In this document: positions 53,523-61,602 of the stretch, in pieces | Layout: each line of letters opens with the position of its first letter | Numbering within the stretch: the first letter of the stretch is position 1 | Notes under the pieces: model-generated | The model's input: the letters and a program-made list of their open reading frames with translations, nothing else | Databases searched by the model: none | What the model was told of the DNA's origin: nothing | Source: Bryobacterales bacterium | Lineage (GTDB): Bacteria > Acidobacteriota > Terriglobia > Bryobacterales > Bryobacteraceae | Length of the DNA: 64,000 nucleotides | Reading direction: 5' to 3' | NCBI GenBank assembly: GCA_026954325.1 | Contig: JAIXKK010000200.1 | Coordinates: forward strand, 105,804 to 169,803 | Position numbers and translations under genes: made by a program

Positions 53523-55231
53523 TGAAAAGAGTTCCTGTTGTCTTTTTTGTCTGTATTGTTCTCACTATGTCAAGCAAAGCACAAGAGCGCTCGCACGCAC
53601 GGTCCATGGTTATCACGCGCCAGGGAATAGTCGCCACCAGCCAGACGCTCGCCTCGCAAGCCGGGGCGCAGATTCTCGCCCTCGGAGGGACGGCGATGGA
53701 TGCCGCCATCGCGGCCAACGCGGTTCTCACGGTGGTGGAACCGATGAGTTGCGGCATGGGCGGCGACCTGTTCGCGCTCTATTACGACGCCAGGTCCGGC
53801 AAGTTGTCCGGAATCAACGCAAGCGGCCCCTCCGCCGCCGCGATGACGATCGCCAAACTGAAGGAGCTTGGCCATTACTCGATGCCTCAGGAGGGGATTC
53901 ACTCGGTTACCGTCCCCGGGTGCGTGGACGGCTGGCGCAAGCTGCACCAGCGCTTCGGCAAGCTGCCCTGGAGGGAAGTGTTCCGCCCGGCGCGCTACTA
54001 CGCAAGGGAAGGCTTTCCGCTGACGGAGATGATTCAGGGGCACTGGCGGGACGCAGTGACGAAGTTGAACGCGAGCGAGTACTCGCGGAGTATGTTCCTG
54101 CGTGATGGAGCGGCGCCGCGGGTGGGGGCCATGGTGCGCAACCCGGATTTGGCCAAAGCTCTGGATGTGGTGGCCGAACAGGGGGCGGACGCTTTCTATA
54201 AGGGGCCGATTGCCCGCGCCATCCTCGCGACGTCGAAGAAACTCGGCGGAGTGCTCGAAGCCTCTGATCTGGAAGGGTTCGAGGCCGAGTGGGTGGAGCC
54301 GATTTCCACCAACTACCGCGGTTGGACGGTGTATGAACTGCCGCCGAACTCTCAGGGAATGGCGGCTTTGGAGATGCTCAATATCTTCCAGGAACTTCCG
54401 CTCGACAGGGAAGCGGCGGGGAGCGCCATGGCCTTGCACTACCAGATTGAGGCGCAAAAGCTTGCATACCAGGATTTGAAGCGATACCTGGCGGATCCGA
54501 GGTTTTTCCAGGCGCCGGTCGGCGGGCTTCTGTCGCGCGATTACGCCCGGCAACGGGCGAAGCTGATTGATCCGGAGAAGGCGCGCTGCGACTTTGAGCC
54601 GGGTCAGCCTCTACCCTCGGCCGGCGACACGATCTACCTGGCGGCGGTGGACGCGGAGGGGAACATCGCGTCACTCATTCAGAGCCTCTATCTGAGCTTT
54701 GGATCCGGGGTGGTGGTGGAGGGCTACGGCTTCCACCTGCAGAACCGGGGCGGGCTGTTCGAATTCGACGAATCGCACCCGAATGCGCTTGCGCCGAAGA
54801 AGCGGCCCTTCCATACGATTATTCCCGCCTTCATGGAGAAGGAGAATCTCCGGATGGGCTTCGGGATCATGGGGGGGCTGAACCAGGCGCAGGCGCACGC
54901 GCAGTTTGTGAGCAACGTGGCGGATTTTGGGATGAACATTCAGGCGGCGCTCGAAGCGCCGCGGTTCACGAAGCTGAACTTCAGCGGATGCGACGTGATG
55001 GTGGAGGGGCGCATCCCTCCGGTTGTGCGAGAGGGGCTCACGGAGAAGGGGCATCAGTTGGAGGTGCGGGGGGATTATTCCAGTTGGATGGGCGGAGGAC
55101 AGGTGGTGATGCGGGACGTAGCGGACAAAGTGAACTACGCCGCATCTTCGCCGCGCAAGGATGGAGCGGCGGTTCCTCAGCCGGATGCCTATTTCTCTAC
55201 GCCGCAGAGCGCACGAAGGGGCCGGCGTTAG
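53522..55231 (+). CDS. ggt: Gamma-glutamyltransferase family protein
   Basis: A 569-residue periplasmic Ntn hydrolase. The ATG at 53522 overlaps the previous stop (TGATG) and starts a signal peptide (MKRVPVVFFVCIVLTMSSKA). The large-subunit part has MVITRQGIVATSQTLASQAG, EPMSCGMGGD and INASGPS. The nucleophile should be the Thr in SAGDTIYLAAVDAEGN near residue 369, where the protein would cut itself into two subunits; the usual DTTH is DTIY here, so the neighbouring Thr and His are missing, as in some cephalosporin-acylase-like members. FGSGVVVEGYGFHLQNRG and FGIMGGLNQAQAH are typical small-subunit motifs. It hydrolyses or transfers gamma-glutamyl or related acyl groups. Confidence 0.9.
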   Translation: MKRVPVVFFVCIVLTMSSKAQERSHARSMVITRQGIVATSQTLASQAGAQILALGGTAMDAAIAANAVLTVVEPMSCGMGGDLFALYYDARSGKLSGINASGPSAAAMTIAKLKELGHYSMPQEGIHSVTVPGCVDGWRKLHQRFGKLPWREVFRPARYYAREGFPLTEMIQGHWRDAVTKLNASEYSRSMFLRDGAAPRVGAMVRNPDLAKALDVVAEQGADAFYKGPIARAILATSKKLGGVLEASDLEGFEAEWVEPISTNYRGWTVYELPPNSQGMAALEMLNIFQELPLDREAAGSAMALHYQIEAQKLAYQDLKRYLADPRFFQAPVGGLLSRDYARQRAKLIDPEKARCDFEPGQPLPSAGDTIYLAAVDAEGNIASLIQSLYLSFGSGVVVEGYGFHLQNRGGLFEFDESHPNALAPKKRPFHTIIPAFMEKENLRMGFGIMGGLNQAQAHAQFVSNVADFGMNIQAALEAPRFTKLNFSGCDVMVEGRIPPVVREGLTEKGHQLEVRGDYSSWMGGGQVVMRDVADKVNYAASSPRKDGAAVPQPDAYFSTPQSARRGRR

Positions 55232-55247
55232 GACCGGCCCCTTCGTG
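55212..55247. terminator. Strong hairpin terminator overlapping the ggt stop codon
   Basis: CACGAAGGGGCCGG at 55212-55225 and its exact complement at 55234-55247 form a 14-bp stem around an eight-base loop that contains the TAG stop codon. No T run follows on the plus strand. It lies between convergent genes and could serve both. Confidence 0.75.
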
Positions 55248-55262
55248 ATGATGAACGATTAA

Positions 55263-55664
55263 TCAGGCAGTGGCGGCAGCGAATTCCACGCTTGCGCGGG
55301 GAATGGTCTCCAGAACCCAGGAAACTTCACGCTGTTCAAATGGTTTGGCCAGAACGTTGTGGCCACCGAGATTGAGCACTTCGGACCACAGGCGATCGTC
55401 GGCGTTTGCGGAGGTAACAATGATTGGCGGTGCTCCGGCCGGGTCCAGTTCGGCTAGGCGGCTGAAGACATCACGCCAGTGACAATCACCAAGGTTCGCT
55501 TCAATCACGACGGCAGTAAAGTTCAGGTCACGCAGCAGGCGTCGCGCCTCTGCCCAGGAAGTGGCATACTTAAGTTCCCATCCCTTTGGGCGCACGGCGG
55601 CTCCAAAGGTCAGGTGGTCTTCAGGACACGGACTGATAAGAAGAATCCGAGCTTGCTGATACAT
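55263..55664 (-). CDS. Stand-alone receiver-domain protein with altered phosphorylation site
   Basis: A 133-residue protein with the CheY-like fold: strand RILLISPCPEDH, strand TAVVIEANLGD, strand PPIIVTSANAD and NVLAKPFEQREV with the conserved Lys107-Pro. The residue at the position of the phosphorylated Asp is Glu55, and the acidic pair after strand 1 is reduced to PCPEDH. It is therefore likely not phosphorylated in the usual way; Glu may mimic the active state. No output domain and no kinase gene adjoin it. Aligning by eye leaves some doubt about strand 3. Confidence 0.78.
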   Translation of the reverse strand: MYQQARILLISPCPEDHLTFGAAVRPKGWELKYATSWAEARRLLRDLNFTAVVIEANLGDCHWRDVFSRLAELDPAGAPPIIVTSANADDRLWSEVLNLGGHNVLAKPFEQREVSWVLETIPRASVEFAAATA

Positions 55665-55778
55665 CCGGCTCGCTCCATTTCTCCTCCGCTATTCCATTCT
55701 AACGGAAAACGGCGAAAAAATGATAAGGATTTAATGAAAGATTTTTCCGTACGGATTCTTCTGCCTTGCAGGCTCTAT

Positions 55779-56636
55779 CTATGCCTCCGCGACAACGGGA
55801 TTGCGGAGTTGGCCCAACCCCTCGACCTCGACTACAACGTCGTCGCCGGGAACGAGCCAGCGCGGCGGTTTCCGGGCGAACCCAACGCCTGCCGGGGTTC
55901 CGGTGGAGACGATGTCACCGGGTTCCAGGGTGAAGACGCTCGAGAGGAAGGCAATGAGAGCCGGGACGTTGAAGATGAGGTGCTTTGTGTTCGAATGCTG
56001 AAGGACTTCGCCGTTGATGGTGATCTTGATGTCGAGGTTATGGGGATCGGCAATCTCGTCGGCGCCGGCGATGTATGGCCCCATTGGGGAGAAGGTATCA
56101 AAGGTCTTACCCATCAGCCACTGGCTGGTGGCGAGTTGGAAATCGCGGGCGCTGACGTCGTTGAGATTGGTATAGCCGAAGACGTGATCGCGCCATTTCT
56201 CCGCGGGAATGTGGCGGCCGCCTACCCCGATGACGAAGGCGAACTCCGCCTCATAATCGGGCTGGGTGGAATTCTTCGGCAGCACGATAGGGTCGCCGGG
56301 AGCGATGACGGTGTGGGGAAATTTGTTGAAGATGGTGGGGCGATCCGGGATGGCCATGTTGGACTCTTCGGCGTGATCGCGGTAGTTCAATCCGACGCAG
56401 ATGACTTTCGGCGGACGGGGGATGGGAGCAAGCAACTTCACCTGGGCCAGGGAGCGCACGGCGCCTTGCGGAGGCGCGGCGAGATAGGAATCGATTCTCT
56501 TACGGCCTTCCGCTCCGCTGCCGGCAACTTCGATTATGGAAGCAAAGCCGGCGCCGGCGAGACTGATGACTTGATCCTTCAAAATGACGCCCGGTTCGGG
56601 CGCGCCTTGTGTATTGCGAAAAGTGACGAAACGCAT
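55779..56636 (-). CDS. Fumarylacetoacetate hydrolase family protein
   Basis: A 285-residue protein of the FAH fold. The catalytic-domain motifs are KVICVGLNYRDHAEES, the metal-binding DYEAEFAFVIG, NDVSARDFQ, and EPGDIVSTGTPAGVGF. Length and the short N-terminal domain suit the group with ureidoglycolate lyase-like, acylpyruvase and 2-keto-4-pentenoate hydratase-type members, which break C-C bonds in beta-diketo acids. An adjacent divergent SDR may supply its substrate. No signal peptide. The precise reaction is unknown. Confidence 0.9.
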   Translation of the reverse strand: MRFVTFRNTQGAPEPGVILKDQVISLAGAGFASIIEVAGSGAEGRKRIDSYLAAPPQGAVRSLAQVKLLAPIPRPPKVICVGLNYRDHAEESNMAIPDRPTIFNKFPHTVIAPGDPIVLPKNSTQPDYEAEFAFVIGVGGRHIPAEKWRDHVFGYTNLNDVSARDFQLATSQWLMGKTFDTFSPMGPYIAGADEIADPHNLDIKITINGEVLQHSNTKHLIFNVPALIAFLSSVFTLEPGDIVSTGTPAGVGFARKPPRWLVPGDDVVVEVEGLGQLRNPVVAEA

Positions 56637-56676
56637 GGGTATTCAGAGGTAGTGTATCATCACACTTCGGAGCTAT

Positions 56677-57456
56677 ATGAACGAAGCAATTGAAGGATTG
56701 TTTTCCCTGAACGGCAAAGTGGCCGTGGTGCTGGGGGGGACCAGCGGCATCGGCCAGGCGATTGCGCGCGGCTATGCGAAAGCGGGCGCCACGGTGGTGG
56801 CCAGCAGCCGGGACGTGGAGAAGGTGGATGCGATGGGCCGCGAGTTCGAACTCGCCGGCGTCCCGACGCTGCGCTTGACCTCGGACGTACAGGATCGCGC
56901 CAGCCTGGAGCGCCTCTGCAAGGAAGCGGTTCGCAATTTTGGCCGGGTGGATATTCTGATGGTGACGTCCGGCGTGCTGCAGAAGACGCCCACGGCGGAT
57001 ATGAAGGAAGAAGACTGGCTGCGCGTCATCGACATCAACCTCAACGGGAGCTTCCGTGCCAACCAGATCTTCGGGCGGCAGATGCTGGAGCAGAAATCGG
57101 GCTCCATCATCAACACCTGCTCATTGACGAGCTTTGTCACCTTCAACGAAGTCACCGCCTATGCGGCGAGCAAATCGGCGGTGGTGATGCTCACCAAGCA
57201 GCTTGCGGCGGAGTGGGCTCCGCATGGTATCCGGGTGAACGCCATTGCGCCCGGCATTTTCCGGACGCCGCTCAACAGCCATGTGATCGACCTGCCGGAA
57301 AGAAAGGCCGCGCTGCTTCCGCGGACGCCGATGGGCAGGGTGGGCAACGTGGACGAACTGGTCGGCGTGGCTATCTATCTGGCGTCGGCGGCATCCTCGT
57401 TCACCACGGGACAGGTCATCGCGGTGGATGGCGGGTTTCTCGCCAAAGGCGTGTAG
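56677..57456 (+). CDS. Short-chain dehydrogenase/reductase
   Basis: A 259-residue classical SDR. The cofactor site is VVLGGTSGIGQAIARGYAKAG, the strand-4 motif MVTSGVL replaces the usual NNAG, and the catalytic set is Ser in TCSLTSF with YAASK. It ends with IAVDGGFLAKGV, close to the usual VDGG end. It resembles the 3-oxoacyl-reductase/gluconate dehydrogenase branch. It is divergent from the FAH-family gene with 40 bases between, so the two may be co-regulated parts of a sugar-acid breakdown pathway. The cofactor preference is not clear from the residues after strand 2 (SSRDVEK). Confidence 0.9.
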   Translation: MNEAIEGLFSLNGKVAVVLGGTSGIGQAIARGYAKAGATVVASSRDVEKVDAMGREFELAGVPTLRLTSDVQDRASLERLCKEAVRNFGRVDILMVTSGVLQKTPTADMKEEDWLRVIDINLNGSFRANQIFGRQMLEQKSGSIINTCSLTSFVTFNEVTAYAASKSAVVMLTKQLAAEWAPHGIRVNAIAPGIFRTPLNSHVIDLPERKAALLPRTPMGRVGNVDELVGVAIYLASAASSFTTGQVIAVDGGFLAKGV

Positions 57457-57457
57457 G

Positions 57458-59671
57458 CTACTTCAACCGCCGTTCCGCGGCGAGGTCCGACGCGGCGCCG
57501 GCCGTATCTCCGAGGGCTTTCTTTACCGCCGCCCGGTTGCGGTAGGCGTTGGCATACGACGGGTTCAGCGCGATTGCGGCGTCGAGATCACCGAGGGCGG
57601 CGCGGTATTCTTTCTGAAGGAAGTGAGCGTAGCCGCGCGCGTTCAGCGCCGGCGGGTTCTTCGGGTCGAGCGCTAGCGATTGGGTGAGGACGCCGACGGC
57701 CTCGGCGCGGTTGCCGGACTGGAGAAGCGCGCGGCCGCGCTGGTGCAGCGCTTCGGCATCGGCGGGCGGTTTGCGCGCCGTCATGACGGGCGCGGGCTCC
57801 GGTTCGGCGCGGCGCGGCGCGGAGGGTGGCTCCGCCCGGAGTGCATTGACGGTACGAATTGCCGCATCCTCCTTCGGTTGCCGCGCGAACGCGGCGGCAG
57901 GGTCCCCTTTGCCGCGGGATCTCCGGCGCGCCGTCGCGCGATTCCGGATGGCATTGGCGTAGTGGGGATCGATCTCGATGGCGGCGTCGAAGTCCACCAC
58001 GGCGCGCTCGTAGTCACGCATCATTATGTAGGCGTATCCCCTTGCGTTGTGGGCCTGGGCATTGCGCGGATCAAGCTTCACGGCCCGGGTCAACACCTCC
58101 ACCGCCTTCCCATAGTTCTCTCCTTTCAGGAGAGCCCGCCCCTTGCGATTCAGCGCTTCGGCCTTCCTGGCATCTTCCGCTGCCACGGCGGCAGGCGCGG
58201 TTTTCATCCGTGGAACCGGGTTCAGCCGGCCGGTGGATGCGCGAGTATCTTCGGCAGCCGGGGAACCGGCGGGCACAGTGCGAGTTCCTGGCGGGACCAG
58301 CGGCTCGGCCGGCCGGGTTGGAATCGCCGCGGGGACAGCCTTCGCCACGGCAGGCACGGGCTTTGAAGCCGTCTCATGAGCCGCCGGCGCGGAAGGGGGT
58401 ACGGGCGGTGGCGCGGGCGCCGGGGCGACCGCGGGAGCGGGCGGGCGCGTGGCGGCGAGGGCGGCAGCCTGGCGGGCCTCGGCCAGTTTCTGCTCGGTCC
58501 GCGCGAGCACCTGTTTCGCCTCGTCGTAATCCGGACTCAGCCGCACGGCTTCTTTCAAGTCGCTCTCGGCCCGCTGGTAATCGCCCAGCAGGAAGTAAGC
58601 GCTGCCGCGGGCGCACCATGCCTCCGGCATCCGGGGCTTCAGCCGGATCGCCTCCGCGCGGTCCGCAAGGCCTTTGTCATGCTTCCCCAGCAGGTGGTAG
58701 GAGCCGCCTCTGGCGACGTACGCTTCGGCGTAATCCGGCTTGAGCTTCACGGCCTGGTCCCTGTCGGCGAGCGCCTTTTCGTATTCCTTCAACTGGCTGT
58801 AGGTGGAGCCGCGCGCCAGATACAGTTCGACGTTCCGGGGATCGTACTGGATGGCCTTGGTGAAATCGGCCACGGCTTGCTCCGGCTTCCCTGAGCGGCG
58901 GTAGGCCTCGCCGCGCAGGCCGTAGGCCCGGGCAGACTTGCCGTCGATTTGCAGGGCGCGATCGAAGTCTTTGATGGCTGCTTCAAAGTTGCCGAGTTGT
59001 CCCTGGCAGAAACCCCGCTCGACGGCCGCATCGAGGTATTCCGGACGGTAGGCGAGCGCGCGGGTGAAGTCGTCGATGGCGTCCGTGTACTGGCCCAACT
59101 CGATGTACACCATGCCGCGTTCCTTGTAGGGCTCGGGCCGGTCCAGGCGCATGCGGATGCCTTTGCTGTAATCCTCGAGGGCGCGTTTGTAATCCTTCAG
59201 CGCGGCGTAGGCCGCCGCCCGGCTGGTATAGACTTCAGCACGTTCCCGCTTGTAGACAAGCGCCTGATCGTAATCCTTGATCGCCTTCTCCGGCTCCTTC
59301 AAACGCAACAGCAGGTTGCCGCGCAGTTCGTAGGCCTCCGCGTCATCCGGCTGGATGCGGAGGGCGGCGTTGAAGTCCGGCAACGCTTCCTGATCCTGGT
59401 TGCGCTTTGCCTTCAGGTTGCCCCGGCGGCGGAACGCGGCGGCAAAGTCCGGCGCCAGACGAATGGCTTCGGTAAAGTTCTCGATTGCCTTGTCCTCATC
59501 TCCGGCAATCTCGAACTTGCGGGCCTGGGTAAAGGCGGCTTCGGCTCTTTTCGGTTCGGGACGCTGGGCACGCGCAACGGGGCCAACGAGCAAGGCGGCG
59601 GCGCAAAGAGCGGCGATGCGCCTGCCAGGCAAATAGCTTGTCCTCGGTCTCACTGGGGAATCACCTGCCAT
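57458..59671 (-). CDS. Secreted tetratricopeptide repeat protein
   Basis: A 737-residue protein. A signal or membrane segment lies near residues 18-36 (RRIAALCAAALLVGPVARAQ). TPR motifs run from about 40 to 395 with the usual A-x-x-x-R-G and Y-x-x-A-x-x-D-x-x-x-A pattern, such as YAALKDYKRALEDYSKGIRM. About 400-490 is an Ala/Pro-rich linker, then more TPR units at about 500-600 and 650-735 separated by a second disordered linker. TPR arrays bind protein partners. Its start overlaps the end of the JAMM gene by 22 bases, so the two are co-translated and perhaps interact. Confidence 0.88.
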   Translation of the reverse strand: MAGDSPVRPRTSYLPGRRIAALCAAALLVGPVARAQRPEPKRAEAAFTQARKFEIAGDEDKAIENFTEAIRLAPDFAAAFRRRGNLKAKRNQDQEALPDFNAALRIQPDDAEAYELRGNLLLRLKEPEKAIKDYDQALVYKRERAEVYTSRAAAYAALKDYKRALEDYSKGIRMRLDRPEPYKERGMVYIELGQYTDAIDDFTRALAYRPEYLDAAVERGFCQGQLGNFEAAIKDFDRALQIDGKSARAYGLRGEAYRRSGKPEQAVADFTKAIQYDPRNVELYLARGSTYSQLKEYEKALADRDQAVKLKPDYAEAYVARGGSYHLLGKHDKGLADRAEAIRLKPRMPEAWCARGSAYFLLGDYQRAESDLKEAVRLSPDYDEAKQVLARTEQKLAEARQAAALAATRPPAPAVAPAPAPPPVPPSAPAAHETASKPVPAVAKAVPAAIPTRPAEPLVPPGTRTVPAGSPAAEDTRASTGRLNPVPRMKTAPAAVAAEDARKAEALNRKGRALLKGENYGKAVEVLTRAVKLDPRNAQAHNARGYAYIMMRDYERAVVDFDAAIEIDPHYANAIRNRATARRRSRGKGDPAAAFARQPKEDAAIRTVNALRAEPPSAPRRAEPEPAPVMTARKPPADAEALHQRGRALLQSGNRAEAVGVLTQSLALDPKNPPALNARGYAHFLQKEYRAALGDLDAAIALNPSYANAYRNRAAVKKALGDTAGAASDLAAERRLK

Positions 59672-61509
59672 TCAATCACAATCGCGGAAAGCTTGCGGCC
59701 GCCGGCCCGCAGCACGATCCGCTTCCAATCGCCCGCGCCGGGCATCTGCTCCACAATGAGGTCTCGAACGGCTTTTGCATCATAAACATAATGGATGGGG
59801 GTGTAGCCGTTGGCGGCGCCGGCGGGTTCCGTCTTACCCGCCGCTAGCCGGGGATTAGGGGAAAACACTTTGACTCCACTATTCGTGTATTCGGCGGGAT
59901 AGGCCCCAATGTGTACGGGAACTCCGGGCAATTCCGTATTCACCGCGCCCGTGGAAGGGCGCCGGCCCTCGAGGCGCAGGACCCCATCGCGCGGGAGTTC
60001 GCCGATCCAGATGATCTTTCCCGAGGCTGGTCCTGAATAGGAAGGCTTAGGCGGAGGCAGCGGCGCCGGCCGGACAATCGGCGGAGTTGGGGTTGGCTGA
60101 ACCGTAACGGGCGGCGGCGGGACCGGAGCCGCCTTGACCGGCTCCGGAGGGGCCTTCATTCTCGGGTCGGACAGGGAAACCTGGAGGGGGACGGGAGGGG
60201 CAGCGGCGGTGCTTCTGGCTGCGATCCGGGGCGCCCCTGGAAGGTCACGTGGCGCTAGAGGCTTGGCCGGCGGCAACACCAGGGGCTTTGGCGCAAGCCT
60301 CGTTCGCTTAGCCTCGTCCGCCTGCTCCCGCGCGAGAGCAGATTCGTCAAGCCGCGCCTGGAGCGCTTCCACCTCCCGCCGTTTCTCCGCCAGTTCGGCC
60401 TGTAACGATTTGACGTTTTCCCCGGCGCGGGCCTCGGCTTTTCTCGCCTCCTGAAGTTCGGGTTCCGGCTTGCCGATTTCGGGGTGCGCGAGATAGGTGG
60501 CCAACTCCCGTGCCGAGCGGCCCCAGGACAGGCCGGCGCGTAAACGGACATCCACCCGCCCCGTACGAGGTTTGTAGAGGTATTGGGCGGCTCCGCGCAA
60601 TTTCGCCAGCGGAAGATCGGTACGGCCGCTTCCGTCCACGATGAACAGCGTGGCCTCGTTCGGGTCAGCGAGCGCCGGGCTTTTCTTGTCCCACTGGATG
60701 AGCAACTCACCCTGCATGGGCGTGAGACGCAAACCGAGCAGCGGTTCGGGCGCGTTGAGGACGTAGAGACTCACCGCCCCGGCTCCAATAGCAGCCAATG
60801 CGGCGAGCAGAAGCAGCCATCTTCCCGCCCTCTTCCAAAACCCGGCCGTCTGAGCTTCGGGAGGCAGGGAATAGGTCTCCGGCTCCACTGGCGGGACAGA
60901 GTAGTCCTCCTCGAGTTCGCCGTCGTCGCGTATTTCCCATGGCGGGGGTTTGCGGAGGCGTCTCTCCCGCGGCGGGGCTTCCACCGCAAACTCCTGATAG
61001 CTCTGGGCGGCATGAATATAGCCGTCGGATTCCCGGAAGAAGAAGCCCACGCGGACGGGTTCGAGATCGCTTGGCCGCAGCACCATTGCCACCTGCCACG
61101 GTTCGGGGAGATGGCGGTCATAGATTTCGACGTCGCCTTCCGAGAGGAAGATTTCATCACGCGTATGGGAGTGGTACCAGCCAACGGGGACCATGCCTTG
61201 CAGTTCGGGGTCAGACGCGTGACTCCTGATCAGCGCATCGAACCGCTGCTGATCGGTTTTGGAGAGAACAAAAACCGGCCTTGGGGGTTGAATGTCAAGG
61301 GGACGGAAGGCCTGTATCCGAACCAGTCCGTTCTTGTGCCGTCCGAACAGAACGCCACCTACCTCATAGCCGCCGGCGAGATAGGCGTCGAAGGCCCCGG
61401 CGACATGAGTCAAAATGTCATTCAGAACGGGTCGGGAGTACTCGATGACAGGAACGAGGCCCGGCACACTCCAGATGCCCGCATCGACCCTGCTTTGCGC
61501 CGGCATCAT
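59650..61509 (-). CDS. Membrane-anchored JAMM/MPN metalloprotease-like protein
   Basis: A 619-residue protein with three parts. Residues 20-180 are a JAB1/MPN domain with a complete JAMM zinc site: Glu49 in GGYEVGG, His113 and His115 in GWYHSHT, Ser123 and Asp126 in FLSEGD. A single membrane segment lies at about 235-255 (WLLLLAALAAIGAGAVSLYVL). The remainder holds a strand-rich region (about 260-340), a coiled coil (about 355-405) rich in Glu, Arg and Ala, a proline-rich tract (about 410-510), and a C-terminal domain of about 110 residues. JAMM enzymes cleave isopeptide bonds in ubiquitin-like systems or process precursors. It is co-transcribed with the TPR protein. No ubiquitin-like or E1/E2 gene is near. 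Confidence 0.85.
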   Translation of the reverse strand: MMPAQSRVDAGIWSVPGLVPVIEYSRPVLNDILTHVAGAFDAYLAGGYEVGGVLFGRHKNGLVRIQAFRPLDIQPPRPVFVLSKTDQQRFDALIRSHASDPELQGMVPVGWYHSHTRDEIFLSEGDVEIYDRHLPEPWQVAMVLRPSDLEPVRVGFFFRESDGYIHAAQSYQEFAVEAPPRERRLRKPPPWEIRDDGELEEDYSVPPVEPETYSLPPEAQTAGFWKRAGRWLLLLAALAAIGAGAVSLYVLNAPEPLLGLRLTPMQGELLIQWDKKSPALADPNEATLFIVDGSGRTDLPLAKLRGAAQYLYKPRTGRVDVRLRAGLSWGRSARELATYLAHPEIGKPEPELQEARKAEARAGENVKSLQAELAEKRREVEALQARLDESALAREQADEAKRTRLAPKPLVLPPAKPLAPRDLPGAPRIAARSTAAAPPVPLQVSLSDPRMKAPPEPVKAAPVPPPPVTVQPTPTPPIVRPAPLPPPKPSYSGPASGKIIWIGELPRDGVLRLEGRRPSTGAVNTELPGVPVHIGAYPAEYTNSGVKVFSPNPRLAAGKTEPAGAANGYTPIHYVYDAKAVRDLIVEQMPGAGDWKRIVLRAGGRKLSAIVIEWQVIPQ

Positions 61510-61602
61510 AGGCGTACTATGAAAGTACCATAAATCAACCGCGGATCAAATTGTTCAGATACTTGACTATGGCGAAGAGGGCCTTGCCTCCGGCGCGAGT
61601 AA

